Origin: a virus
Reading direction: 5' to 3' (one strand)
Length of the DNA stretch: 26,420 nt
Virus record (IMG/VR): IMGVR_UViG_3300039112_000061
Coordinates: 1 to 26,420 of that record
Shown here one piece after another: positions 13,616 through 21,878 of this stretch (position 1 is its first letter; each line of letters begins with the position of its first letter). Position numbers and translations under genes: made by a program. A model generated the notes under the pieces. That model saw only the letters and a list, made by a program, of their open reading frames with translations, did no database searches and was not told the origin of the DNA.

Positions 13616-13956
13616 TGAAAAAATACTTAGCCTTTTTGGCGGTCTCAGCCTTGCTATTTGTCAGCTTGGTAGGCTGCACCGCCCTACTGCAAACCGCCAC
13701 CGACCAAGGTTTCGACTTGGCCGAGAAACACGGCGTTTTCGAGCCTAAAACCGTCGTCATTTCCAAGCTCCAAAAAGCCGACACCCAGGCGACGGCAGAC
13801 AGCCTCGTTACCGTCGCATTCGTCGCACAGGCCGACACCGCCGTCGTCGTCGCTTATAGGCTGCACCGAGCACCTTTGCAGCGCCTTACCGACACCCTCA
13901 TCGCGCAAGCCCTGCGACACGCCCAGCAGAAGCTCATACGCAAATCACGCCATTGA
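13615..13956 (+). CDS. Small lipoprotein; outer-spanin candidate
   Basis: This 113-residue protein has a clear type II signal peptide: MKKYLAFLAVSALLFVSLVGC, where LVGC is the lipobox and Cys21 the lipidated residue. The mature part is hydrophilic (EKHGVFEPKTVVISKLQKAD) with a basic end (QQKLIRKSRH). It is translationally coupled to the preceding membrane protein. A paired membrane and lipoprotein set next to a wall-active enzyme suggests outer-membrane disruption at lysis. It is longer than many o-spanins and could also be a surface-exclusion lipoprotein. Confidence 0.65.
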   Translation: MKKYLAFLAVSALLFVSLVGCTALLQTATDQGFDLAEKHGVFEPKTVVISKLQKADTQATADSLVTVAFVAQADTAVVVAYRLHRAPLQRLTDTLIAQALRHAQQKLIRKSRH

Positions 13957-13982
13957 CTTACGCTAACAACACATCATAAATC

Positions 13983-14003
13983 ATCCATTATCCATTATCC
14001 ATT
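13983..14003 (+). repeat. Heptanucleotide tandem repeat ATCCATT x3
   Basis: Three perfect head-to-tail units lie in the gap before the 14010 gene. Similar CATTATC/ATTATCC runs occur in the short gap near 9003-9030. No coding role is seen. Confidence 0.85.
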
Positions 14004-14009
14004 AACAAT

Positions 14010-14252
14010 ATGGCTAAGCCTACAGAAAAAGAACCAACCGACACCCAAGCCGCCGCGCCAACCGACGACACCCAACGCTACCAAGCCTTGTGGCCAATGT
14101 TTGCCAAGGCCGACACTTTGTTTGTGGTGGCGCTGACCGACACCGACGGCTATGCTGTGTTTACCGAACTCAGACTCGCCACCGAACACCAACGTCGCTT
14201 AGACGAACGCCAAACCCCCAACCATCTTGTAACCCTCAACCGCCCTGCCTAA
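14010..14252 (+). CDS. Hypothetical phage protein, 80 aa
   Basis: The protein begins with a hydrophilic, proline- and threonine-rich stretch (MAKPTEKEPTDTQAAAPTDD), followed by a compact part with a strand pair (TLFVVALTDTDGYAVFTELRLA). I do not recognise a family. It sits between the lipoprotein and the L,D-transpeptidase-like gene, 4 bases before the latter, so it is probably co-translated with it. Confidence 0.6.
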   Translation: MAKPTEKEPTDTQAAAPTDDTQRYQALWPMFAKADTLFVVALTDTDGYAVFTELRLATEHQRRLDERQTPNHLVTLNRPA

Positions 14253-14256
14253 AACG

Positions 14257-14895
14257 ATGAACAGAACCATTGACCAAATCAGACAAGCAATGGCCAAAAA
14301 AGGATATGCCTTTTTTGAACGGGGCGACTTCAACCTCAACCTGATAGCCATTCGCGAAAACGAGGTGTTTGACAACACCTTCGCCGACACGCTCCACATT
14401 GTCTATAAAGACAAGGGCGTTTGGCAAAACAGGGCTTTTAAGTTTACTACCCTTGCCGGAACCTTAGGCTTTGGAGGCGAGCAGTCGCCGCTCACGGCAC
14501 AGCAAACCGGCACAGGCGTGGATGGCACGGCGGTAATCGTCGAAGGGCAATACCGCAGCGCGCTCAGGCTCATCACCGACGGCGTGCGCTATCCATTTAC
14601 CACCTACTTGGCGCAGGTGCGGCCCTTTGTGTACCTACGCGACAACGACCGCAACGGCTTCATCACCCGCAACGCAGTGCGCCAAACAGGCAACTTCTTT
14701 ACGCACTGGCACGCGATGTCTCCCGAGAACACGAAAAGCGATCAGGTTAATTTCACCCATTCAGCCTGGAGTCAGGGCTGTATGGGCACCGATGCCGAAA
14801 CTTGGTTTGGCCAAATCGTACCCTTGCTGTTGCGCGGGGCGCAAGCCTATGGTGCTTTGTTTACTATGACTTTGCTGAATCGAAACGACTTATGA
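14257..14895 (+). CDS. L,D-transpeptidase-like (YkuD-type) protein, possible lysis enzyme
   Basis: This 212-residue protein carries FFTHWHAM (147-154) and, 20 residues on, HSAWSQGCMG (168-177). L,D-transpeptidases have a catalytic H...S-x-G-C pattern, and phages of Bacteroidota often carry proteins with a related S-x-G-C-Q/M signature. Cys175 would be the nucleophile. The first half has VWQNRAFKFTTLAGTLGFGG and VIVEGQYRSAL, matching a substrate-entry beta region. No signal peptide is present, so export would need a holin. Genes for a membrane protein and a lipoprotein lie just upstream. It could instead be a virion-borne wall-modifying enzyme. It overlaps the next gene by ATGA. Confidence 0.55.
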   Translation: MNRTIDQIRQAMAKKGYAFFERGDFNLNLIAIRENEVFDNTFADTLHIVYKDKGVWQNRAFKFTTLAGTLGFGGEQSPLTAQQTGTGVDGTAVIVEGQYRSALRLITDGVRYPFTTYLAQVRPFVYLRDNDRNGFITRNAVRQTGNFFTHWHAMSPENTKSDQVNFTHSAWSQGCMGTDAETWFGQIVPLLLRGAQAYGALFTMTLLNRNDL

Positions 14896-15401
14896 AGATG
14901 ATCAAGCTGCTGTATCAAGCCATTGCCCAACGCCTGCAAAACGTATTTGGCCCCAGCCTTTGGGTTGACCTGTGGAACGGCCAAACCACTCAGGAAGAAG
15001 CCCACAACTTCTTCACACCTGCCGTGTTTGTGCAGTTCGACGAAATAACCTACCGAACCACCGGCAAGGCCGGACAGCAGTATGCCACCGCCCAAATTAC
15101 GGCCAAGGTGGTGCAAACCTTGCTTACCGAAACCCACAGCGGAGCGGCTTCGCAAGCCCAAGCCCTCCAGTTGCTCGACTTTGCCGAGCAGGTCTATATA
15201 GCCCTGCAAGACCTGAGCAGCCCCGACTTTGCGCCTTTCGAGCGCACCCGCTTTGGGTTCGATACGCCTTATGGCTCGCTGATAACCTTCGACTGGGTGT
15301 TTAAAACCACCCTAACCGACAACTCCAAAGCCTTATCAATGCCTTACGAAACCGTAACGCCCGATTTGCAACCCGAACCCGATTATTTACCCTTGCCCTA
15401 A
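14892..15401 (+). CDS. Tail terminator/minor tail protein (Mu gp37-position)
   Basis: This 169-residue protein starts MKMIKLLYQAIAQRL at the ATG overlapping the previous stop. It has an alpha-beta layout (WVDLWNGQTTQEEAHNFF, VFVQFDEITYRTTG, TAQITAKVVQTLL, then LITFDWVFKTTL) that fits tail terminator proteins of the lambda U/Mu gp37 class, which cap the tail. Its position just before the sheath gene supports this. A longer reading frame begins upstream but lies within the previous gene. Confidence 0.65.
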   Translation: MKMIKLLYQAIAQRLQNVFGPSLWVDLWNGQTTQEEAHNFFTPAVFVQFDEITYRTTGKAGQQYATAQITAKVVQTLLTETHSGAASQAQALQLLDFAEQVYIALQDLSSPDFAPFERTRFGFDTPYGSLITFDWVFKTTLTDNSKALSMPYETVTPDLQPEPDYLPLP

Positions 15402-15416
15402 TCTTTCTTTTTGCTG

Positions 15417-16643
15417 ATGAGACCACAAGTAAAAATAACCAACATTGCAGGCTCGCTTGGCGGCAGCCCGCCCACCAACGACGGGGTCTGCCTGTTGGTA
15501 CACAACGCCCCGACGGCCTACACCCACACCGAAACCGTGTTTACCAGCCTTGCCCAAGCCGAGCAAGCCGGCATCACGGAAGCCAACGATGCCACCCGAA
15601 GCTATTTGCTATGGGAGCACATCAAAGACTTCTTTACGGTCAACCCGCTTGGCGCAGAGTTACACTTACTACAAGTGCCTGCTACCACCACTTTTCAACA
15701 GTTGTTTACCGTGGGCCATAGCGCCAACACCCTACTGCAAAGCACTTTGGCCGCCAAGGCCGGAGTCATCAAGACATTGGGCGTTAGCTTAGTGCCTGCT
15801 TCCGAAACCCACACCACCTCCATTTCTTCCGATTTGCAGGCGGCCATTCCTTTGGCGCAAGCCTTTTGCGTAGCCGAATACAGCCGGTTGCGCCCCATCT
15901 CAGCCGTATTGGAAGGGCGTAAGTTTTCGGGCACGGCCTCGGCAGCCCTCGATTTGCGGGGCTTGGCTGCCGGTTATGTATCGGTGGTGGTGGCGCGCAA
16001 CCAAACCCGGGCTACAGCCTTGGGGGCGCTGGCTGCTAACTTTGCCGCCATTGGCCTCGCCTTGGGCAGCATTGCAGCCAACCACGTAGGCCGAAACATA
16101 GGCCGTGTAAAAAACGGCACGCTACCCGTACAGCAAGCCGCCTTCAGCGATGGCAGGCTACCATTCAAAGACATCGCCGACCAAGACCTAAACACGCTCA
16201 GCAACAAGGGCTATATCTTTATGGACCAATACCCCGAGGTGAGCGGGTGGTACTGGGTGGACGACCATACCTGCACCCTGCCCGACCGCAACGATGCCTA
16301 CTTGTCGCTCACACGCCCAGCCAACAAGGCTGCCCGCATTGCCATCCGCACTTATGTAGACAACCTGAAGGACGAGTTCCGGGTGGATGCTACCACCGGC
16401 AGGCTGCCCAATATCGTGGTGCAAACCCTGCAAAACGAGCTTTCAAACGCCATAGAAAACGAAATGATTAGCAACCCCGACCCGGCACGAGTACCCGAAA
16501 TATCGGCGGTTACCGTGCGCATAGACCCCAATCAGAACGTACTTGCCTCCAGCAAAATAGTAGCCCGTTTGCGCATCGTGCCCTTGGGCATCGGGCGCAT
16601 CATCGAAACCGAAGTAGAATTATACAACCCTGCCAACGCCTAA
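15417..16643 (+). CDS. Contractile tail sheath protein (gpL/DUF2586-like)
   Basis: This 408-residue protein begins MRPQVKITNIAGSLGG at ATG 15417; a TTG two codons earlier is less likely. It has the sheath plan: an N-terminal alpha-beta domain (VCLLVHNAPTAY, SYLLWEHIKDFF), a middle domain, and a conserved C-terminal domain with KGYIFMDQYPEVSGWYWVDDHTC, RTYVDNLKDEF and a final strand (RLRIVPLGIGRIIETEVEL). Sheath subunits contract to drive the tube through the envelope. Its presence makes this a myophage. The tail tube gene follows by 5 bases. Confidence 0.87.
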   Translation: MRPQVKITNIAGSLGGSPPTNDGVCLLVHNAPTAYTHTETVFTSLAQAEQAGITEANDATRSYLLWEHIKDFFTVNPLGAELHLLQVPATTTFQQLFTVGHSANTLLQSTLAAKAGVIKTLGVSLVPASETHTTSISSDLQAAIPLAQAFCVAEYSRLRPISAVLEGRKFSGTASAALDLRGLAAGYVSVVVARNQTRATALGALAANFAAIGLALGSIAANHVGRNIGRVKNGTLPVQQAAFSDGRLPFKDIADQDLNTLSNKGYIFMDQYPEVSGWYWVDDHTCTLPDRNDAYLSLTRPANKAARIAIRTYVDNLKDEFRVDATTGRLPNIVVQTLQNELSNAIENEMISNPDPARVPEISAVTVRIDPNQNVLASSKIVARLRIVPLGIGRIIETEVELYNPANA

Positions 16644-16648
16644 ATACT

Positions 16649-17065
16649 ATGAGACAATTTTCAGGAAAAGACTGTAAAGTAGCGATGCTCGGGCGAGAAA
16701 CCGCCCTCATCAGCATCACCTATGGCGCCAAGCAAGAAAAGCGCGACGTGTTTGTACTTGGCCAACCATCGGCTGTGGCCGAGGTGGTAGGCCGCAAAAT
16801 ATTTGAAGGCGAAATCGTGATGATACAATCCGAGTTCGAAGCAATGGTTAGGTCGTTGCCCGAAGGGCAAGATATTTTAGACATTGCCCCTTTCGACATC
16901 TTGGTACTTTATTTAGACGAAACCACCAATTTGGCCGTGGTCGATGTGCTGAAAAATTGCAGCTTCAGAGAGTATAGCAAGTCGATGAAAAACGAAGACG
17001 ATATGATGGAAGTCAGCCTACCCATCCGCATCGGCAGCATCCAATTAGGCTTGCGCCAAAACTAA
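16649..17065 (+). CDS. Tail tube protein
   Basis: This 138-residue protein is nearly all beta (CKVAMLGRETALISITYGA, KIFEGEIVMIQSEFEAMV, then MEVSLPIRIGSIQLGLRQN), with one helix (about 70-80). Size and position directly after the sheath gene identify it as the inner tube subunit, the counterpart of Mu gpM. Sequence alone gives moderate support. Confidence 0.8.
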   Translation: MRQFSGKDCKVAMLGRETALISITYGAKQEKRDVFVLGQPSAVAEVVGRKIFEGEIVMIQSEFEAMVRSLPEGQDILDIAPFDILVLYLDETTNLAVVDVLKNCSFREYSKSMKNEDDMMEVSLPIRIGSIQLGLRQN

Positions 17066-17091
17066 TTGCCCCACACTAACCCCCTCAAACA

Positions 17092-17439
17092 ATGAAAGAA
17101 GAATCGTTAGACAACCTTACCCAACCCACACCCGAACAAGTAGAGGCTTGGGTCAAACAATATGGCAGGCTCAAAAAGGCTACCATCAAAGATGCAGAAG
17201 GCGACAAAGCAGGCGAGGAAATGGTGTTTTATTTCAAAAAAATCAGCCTCGATGCCCTGCGCTTGGCCAACCAAGCCCTGACCCAAGACAAAGACAACAT
17301 CAAGTATGCCGAAATCATACTGGCCAACAGCATTGTCAATGGACTGAACTACCTGAAGGATGCCGACGTGTTCATCGCTTTGCTGCCCATTGCCGACCAG
17401 CTGCTTACCAACAAAATAGCAACGCTTGAAAAAAACTAA
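17092..17439 (+). CDS. Tail assembly chaperone, short form
   Basis: This 115-residue acidic, helical protein (MKEESLDNLTQPTPEQVEAW) lies between tube and tape measure genes, the invariable place of tail assembly chaperones (lambda G/GT, Mu gp41/gp42). It ends GAA AAA AAC TAA. The A AAA AAC heptamer (17430-17436) is in the correct phase for -1 frameshifting and leads to a longer product. The chaperone coats the tape measure protein during tail assembly. A strand-helix segment EEMVFYFKKISLDALRLANQAL is its most regular part. Confidence 0.8.
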   Translation: MKEESLDNLTQPTPEQVEAWVKQYGRLKKATIKDAEGDKAGEEMVFYFKKISLDALRLANQALTQDKDNIKYAEIILANSIVNGLNYLKDADVFIALLPIADQLLTNKIATLEKN

Positions 17440-17633
17440 AATCCGCAAAAATCACTGCCAAAACAGGGTTTTTGCGGAAAATAGACGCACAACTGATGTA
17501 CTACTACCGGTGGACACCAAGCCAAATCGACCGTTTGACCGAAGCCCAATGGGCTGAGGCTTGGCAAGCCTTGGCCTGGTGCAGAGAGGAAGAGCGAAAA
17601 GCTTCTGAAAAACAAAATAACCGAAAAGGATAA
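17092..17633 (+). CDS. Tail assembly chaperone, -1 frameshifted long form (180 aa)
   Basis: After a -1 shift at 17430-17436 the frame continues from CTA (17436-17438) without a stop to TAA at 17631-17633, adding 65 residues. The first 20 read LKSAKITAKTGFLRKIDAQL; the extension then runs MYYYRWTPSQIDRLTEAQW, WQALAWCREEE and a basic end. The extension is too regular (helical, tryptophan-rich) to be noise. It matches the T-domain idea of lambda G-T, which contacts the tape measure protein. The same frame also has an internal ATG at 17496 that could start a separate 45-residue protein if no shift occurs. Confidence 0.75.
17430..17478 (+). promoter_or_regulatory. Programmed -1 frameshift signal: slippery heptamer plus stem-loop
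   Basis: A AAA AAC lies at 17430-17436, its phase matching codons GAA AAA AAC. The zero-frame TAA stop follows at 17437-17439. Five bases after the heptamer a 10-bp perfect stem begins: TCCGCAAAAA (17442-17451) with TTTTTGCGGA (17469-17478), loop 17 bases. Heptamer, spacer and stem match known -1 frameshift sites. Confidence 0.8.
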
Positions 17634-17692
17634 AAGCCACTATAATATTGAAGGATCGTAATCGTCTTCGTCTTTGTCCTTCCGCTAAACTT

Positions 17693-17848
17693 TTAAACTT
17701 TGTCCTGATCTTCCAATGCCTCGCGGATGGCACGCTTCATTTTGTCTTGGTTTTGGCGCTCCCATTGGCCAAACCAAGCATCCTGAATCAGCCAAACCGG
17801 AATCATCAGCAAAAAAACGAAAATTAAAAACGTTAGTAGATTAAGCAT
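17693..17848 (-). CDS. Small membrane protein on the opposite strand, 51 aa
   Basis: The reading frame starts MLNLLTFLIFVFLLMIPVWL, a strong membrane helix, then a charged helix (WERQNQDKMKRAIREALEDQ). It lies against the tail operon, filling the 218-base gap between chaperone and tape measure genes, with its ATG 4 bases from the tape measure ATG. The layout and sensible composition suggest a real gene, perhaps a lysogeny-expressed 'moron'. A frame starting further upstream would run into the tape measure gene and is rejected. No promoter box is evident. Confidence 0.45.
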   Translation of the reverse strand: MLNLLTFLIFVFLLMIPVWLIQDAWFGQWERQNQDKMKRAIREALEDQDKV

Positions 17849-17851
17849 TAT

Positions 17852-19948
17852 ATGGCTTTTGAGTTTGAAATTAAGTTTGGACGCACCCTGCAACTGCTCA
17901 ACGCCGTGGGCGATGGGCTGACCAAGGTCTATGATAAAACGACCAAGGTAGTGGCAGGGTTTCAAAAGCCTATCGACTGGGACAAGCTCGGCAGGGTAGA
18001 AGCCCAAATCAACCATTTCACCCAAAACCTACAACGCCTCGGCGACGGCCTGATGGGGGTGTTGCAACCCGGCATTAGCTTCGAGCAGAAAATGGCCGAG
18101 CTAAAAGCCTCGACCGGCATCACCAACAAAGCCCTCGTAGAAATAGGCAAATCGGCACGCGGCTTGGCCAAAGAGTTTGGCCTTTCGGCTGACGACATCA
18201 GCGACACGTACCTCCAGTTGCTTTCTAAGTTGAGCCCCGAACTGGCCAAAACCAAGGAAGGACAGCAGGCTTTGGCGCAAATGACCCGCACTACTGCTAT
18301 GCTTAGCAAAGGGATGGGGGGCGACATCAAGGGCGCTACCGAAGCCCTTACTACGATGATGAACGCCTACAACATCGACATCAGCAAGCCCGAACAAGCC
18401 GCCAAAGCGATGGCCACCATTGGCGATATGCTCACCGCTTCGTTCAAAGATGGCGCGGTAGATGTAGGCGATTTGGCCAATTCGATGAAAGCCCTCGGCG
18501 CAACCGGATATGCGGCCAACGTATCGCTTTCCGAAACCTTGGGCACGCTTCAGGTGATTGGCCAAAAAGGGGCAAAGATGGGGGCCGAGGGCGGGGTGGC
18601 TTTCCGCAACGCCTTGGCGCAGCTTGCTCAAGGCGAACTAATGCCCGAAAAAACCCTGAAGCTCTTGAAAGGCGCAGATGTTAAAATAAGCCAACTGACC
18701 GACAAAACCAAAACCTTTGCCGAGCGTATGGCAGCCCTGAAGCCCATCGCCAAAAACGATGCGCTAATGGGCGAGTTCTTCGGCAAAGAAAACGTGGTGG
18801 CGGGGCAGGCCATCTTACAAAACTTAGACCTCATCAAACAATATACCGCCAGTGCGCAAAACGCCCAAGGGGCTAATGCAGCCTTTGCAAGCGGGGTGAT
18901 GAACACCACCCAAGGCGCATTAGACAGGATGAAGGCCAATTTTACCGACCTTTCGTTGTCGATGTACGAAAGCCTAAAGCCCTATGTGCCAATGATTGCG
19001 CTCAGCTCGCAAATAGCTGTGGGCATAGGAGCCGTAGCGCCACTGTTTGCCACGGTGGGTACGCTGATGCGCGCCGGTGCGGGCTATGCTTTGCAGTATG
19101 GCTTAGGACTAACCGCCGTCAACGGCCAGTTGGCCTTTCAGCAGCGCAGTTTGGTAGGCGTAACCTTGGGCTTGTTCCGCTACATCGGGGCGATGGCCGT
19201 TAGTGGGGTGGGGGCATTGGGTTCTTTCTTGGTATCGATGGGCGCGGCCACCGTAGGCCAGTGGCTGCTCAATGCGGCGATGTATGCCAACCCCATCGGC
19301 TTGGTCATTGTGGGGGTAGCCGCTTTGGGGGGCTTGCTCTGGGCGCTCTCTTCCGCATTCGGAGGGGTAGGCAATGCCCTCAGCAAAATGTGGGAGTTTG
19401 TCAAAAACTATAACCCCTTCACCCTCATTGCCAAAACCATCGATTGGATGTTGGGCAGCAACCTCACCAAACAGTTGGGCGGGTTTTTCAACTGGGTAGA
19501 AGAAAAGATGCGTTGGCTGTGGGACAAAGTAAGCGGTTTAGGCGAAATGATTGGCTTGGTAAGTGGCAGTGCCAACGAAACCGCTACCGGTGCGCCCAAG
19601 TTTATGCAAACCATCATCGACAAGGTGGTCCCTAAAAAGGCCAAAACCAAGGAAGCCTCCGGTGAAGGGAGCAATAAAACCACCGATATTTTCGGAGGCG
19701 GTTCAGAAATGAGCAAGCTGCCTACCTTGGCAGGCGACAAAAAGGCCGATGCCAATGTGTCGGCAGGCTTGGCAGCCGTGGCCGGAGGCGGACAAAAGCA
19801 AACCAACATTACCATCAACCTCCAGAAGCTGCAAGACAAAACCGAAATACACACTACGAATTTTGACCAAGGCAGCGAACAGGCCGAGCGCAAAATCATC
19901 GAACTGATGATGCGAGTGCTCAATAGCACCTATCAATATACTACTTAA
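17852..19948 (+). CDS. Tail tape measure protein
   Basis: This 698-residue protein has the TP901-type tape measure core. It includes FEQKMAELKASTGITN (about 77-92), IGKSARGLAKEFGLSADDISDTY (about 97-119), then the typical ALTTMMNAYNIDISKPEQAAKAM and DLANSMKALGATGYAANVSLSETLGTL segments, to about residue 345. A hydrophobic section follows (about 383-505, several membrane-like helices such as VSGVGALGSFLVSMGAATVG), then a hydrophilic linker and a beta/helix end. The protein sets tail length and plugs the tube. At about 1.5 angstrom per residue (known rule) the tail would be near 100 nm. Confidence 0.9.
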   Translation: MAFEFEIKFGRTLQLLNAVGDGLTKVYDKTTKVVAGFQKPIDWDKLGRVEAQINHFTQNLQRLGDGLMGVLQPGISFEQKMAELKASTGITNKALVEIGKSARGLAKEFGLSADDISDTYLQLLSKLSPELAKTKEGQQALAQMTRTTAMLSKGMGGDIKGATEALTTMMNAYNIDISKPEQAAKAMATIGDMLTASFKDGAVDVGDLANSMKALGATGYAANVSLSETLGTLQVIGQKGAKMGAEGGVAFRNALAQLAQGELMPEKTLKLLKGADVKISQLTDKTKTFAERMAALKPIAKNDALMGEFFGKENVVAGQAILQNLDLIKQYTASAQNAQGANAAFASGVMNTTQGALDRMKANFTDLSLSMYESLKPYVPMIALSSQIAVGIGAVAPLFATVGTLMRAGAGYALQYGLGLTAVNGQLAFQQRSLVGVTLGLFRYIGAMAVSGVGALGSFLVSMGAATVGQWLLNAAMYANPIGLVIVGVAALGGLLWALSSAFGGVGNALSKMWEFVKNYNPFTLIAKTIDWMLGSNLTKQLGGFFNWVEEKMRWLWDKVSGLGEMIGLVSGSANETATGAPKFMQTIIDKVVPKKAKTKEASGEGSNKTTDIFGGGSEMSKLPTLAGDKKADANVSAGLAAVAGGGQKQTNITINLQKLQDKTEIHTTNFDQGSEQAERKIIELMMRVLNSTYQYTT

Positions 19949-19961
19949 AACAACTATTCAG

Positions 19962-20588
19962 ATGGCTTCTGTTTCTTTCGACATTCGCGAGTTATACGGC
20001 AGTGTATGGGGCGGCTTGGTGTTCCCCGAGTTGCTGCGCCGTGCCATTATGCAGTATGCAGCAGGCAACCGAAGCGCGCAGTTGCCTACGGCCAACACAG
20101 CCCAACTGGGTACACCGATACAAAGCGAATTGGCTCTTGGCTTGCAAGGTGAAACTTTGCGTTTGGCCATTCCGCCCATCATTACCATTCAAAGCAACCT
20201 CAATTTGGTCGAAACCGTGGTGGCAGGCTTAGACGGCAGTGTGCGCGAGGTAATAAGTGCCAACGATTATACGGTGAACATCAAGGGCTTTTTGGTCGAA
20301 ACAGCCCTGAAAGAAGTGGTAGATGATGTGCAAGGGTTTCGCTATCATCTCAACCCCAATACTTTTCCCGACGAAGCCCTTCGGCAGTTGAGGCGTTTTT
20401 ACGAATCGAAGCTGCCCGTGTTGGTGCTTGAAAGCAAGCTATTGGGATATTTCAACATCAACCGCTTGCTGCTCAAGTCTATCAACTTTCCGGAAACGGA
20501 AGGGTATGCCTTTGTGATGCCCTTCGAGATAGAAGCCGCAAGCGACCAAGACCACGAGCTGATACTCAATGAAACCCAAATGCAGTAA
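19962..20588 (+). CDS. Baseplate/tail protein, DUF6046-like
   Basis: This 208-residue, strand-rich protein starts MASVSFDIRELYGSVWGG and later shows DYTVNIKGFLVE, FRYHLNPNTFPDEALRQLRRFYESKLPVLV and SKLLGYFNINRLLLKSINFPE. This resembles a family typical of Bacteroidota myophages that lies between tape measure and hub genes (DUF6046, as I recall). It probably does the job of Mu N/gp43 at the junction of tube and baseplate. The stop overlaps the next ATG by one base. Confidence 0.65.
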   Translation: MASVSFDIRELYGSVWGGLVFPELLRRAIMQYAAGNRSAQLPTANTAQLGTPIQSELALGLQGETLRLAIPPIITIQSNLNLVETVVAGLDGSVREVISANDYTVNIKGFLVETALKEVVDDVQGFRYHLNPNTFPDEALRQLRRFYESKLPVLVLESKLLGYFNINRLLLKSINFPETEGYAFVMPFEIEAASDQDHELILNETQMQ

Positions 20589-21565
20589 TGAGCTACCTAC
20601 TGAGTTGTAAGTTAGAAATAGGCAGCTATAGCCTTCAGTATGCCAAGCAGGTGCGCATTAGCCAAAGCTTGGGCGAGTCGGCCAAGTGTGTCATCCAACT
20701 GCCACACCAAGCCTTGCTCAAGCCTGTGCAAAACCCCACGCAAGCAGAAAAAGTAAGCTTGGAGAAAACCCTTTCTACAGGGATGCCCGTGCGTGCTTAC
20801 TTGGGCTATAATGGTACTAACACCCTGCAATTCAGCGGCTACATCAACACAATCAAGCCTAACCAACTCTTAGAAATAGGCTGCGAAGATGGCTTTTACA
20901 AGCTGAAGCGCAGCGAAAAAATAAACACGGTTTTCAACGGTAGCCTACAGGCAATGCTGAAGCAATACCTGCCCCAAGCTACCCAACACCAAGCCGTGCC
21001 CAATGTTACGCTTACCAACTTTGTTGTGCAGCAAGCCACCCAAGCCGAGCTACTCGCCAAACTTAGCGAAGCCTACGGGCTTTCGGCCTACTTTGTAGAA
21101 GCCGACAAGCTCTACGTAGGGCTTCCTCATTTAGACACCACAGGCCGCCGGTGCTTGTTTCACTTTCAGCGCAACATCGTCAGCAGCCAACTGATTTACA
21201 ACAAGGCCGACGATGTACGCATTCAAGCCAAAGCCATCAGCTTGCTACGCGACAATACCACCTTGGACGTGCAAGTAGGTGATAAAGAAGGCGAGCAACG
21301 CACGCTACACTTTTACGAAATAAGGGACAAAGCCCAGCTAACCAAGTTTGCCGAAAACACCCTCAGCCAGTTGAAATTTGAAGGCTATCGGGGCAGCTTT
21401 ACAGCCTTCGGATGGCCCGAGGTTGCCTTGGGCGATGTGGTAGTTTTGTACGATAGGCGCTATGCCGAAAGACAGGGGCAAAGCTACCTTATAGAAAATA
21501 TAGAAAAAGAATGGGGCGATAATGGCTACAGACAAACCATCACACTAAGCAACAAACTGCAATAA
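20588..21565 (+). CDS. Baseplate hub protein (Mu gp44 / gpD-like)
   Basis: This 325-residue protein follows the gpD/gp27-type hub plan: an N-terminal beta domain (MSYLLSCKLEIGSYSLQYAK), a domain with VRAYLGYNGTNTLQFSGYI ('v.vylGy.g....f.G.V'), a middle with LLAKLSEAYGLSAYFVEADKLYVG, and a C-terminal part with AFGWPEVALGDVVVLYD ('g.P.l..Gd.v.l'). The hub joins tail tube and spike and is a fixed part of contractile tails. It follows the 19962 gene with a shared base. Confidence 0.8.
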   Translation: MSYLLSCKLEIGSYSLQYAKQVRISQSLGESAKCVIQLPHQALLKPVQNPTQAEKVSLEKTLSTGMPVRAYLGYNGTNTLQFSGYINTIKPNQLLEIGCEDGFYKLKRSEKINTVFNGSLQAMLKQYLPQATQHQAVPNVTLTNFVVQQATQAELLAKLSEAYGLSAYFVEADKLYVGLPHLDTTGRRCLFHFQRNIVSSQLIYNKADDVRIQAKAISLLRDNTTLDVQVGDKEGEQRTLHFYEIRDKAQLTKFAENTLSQLKFEGYRGSFTAFGWPEVALGDVVVLYDRRYAERQGQSYLIENIEKEWGDNGYRQTITLSNKLQ

Positions 21566-21575
21566 ACAATACATA

Positions 21576-21878
21576 ATGAAACAAGTATTTGACATAGCCT
21601 TGGACAACGACCTTGATTTAATCATTGAAAATGGCGATTTTAGGATAGCCGAAAGTACCATACAGCATATCAATTTGCTGCTCAAAACAAGCCCCGGCGA
21701 CTGGAAGCACGCCCCTACATTGGGTGCTGCCTTGGCTGCTTGGCTGAAAGAAGACAACTTGCTGTCGTCAGGACTTCAAAACAAGGTGCAATCCACCTTG
21801 GAAGCCGACGGGCTAAAGGTTAAAAAACTGAGCATAGAGGCCAATCAATTAGCAATCGAAGCACATTACAACCAATGA
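21576..21878 (+). CDS. Baseplate wedge protein, gp25/gpW-like (Mu gp46-like)
   Basis: This 100-residue protein has DNDLDLIIENGDFRIAES ('g.dl......gd......') and IQHINLLLKTSPGDWKHAPTLGAALAAWL ('i...l..llt..GerP..p..G..l..'), the small-wedge plan. A strand-rich end follows. It is next to hub and spike genes. It overlaps the next gene by ATGA. Confidence 0.75.
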   Translation: MKQVFDIALDNDLDLIIENGDFRIAESTIQHINLLLKTSPGDWKHAPTLGAALAAWLKEDNLLSSGLQNKVQSTLEADGLKVKKLSIEANQLAIEAHYNQ

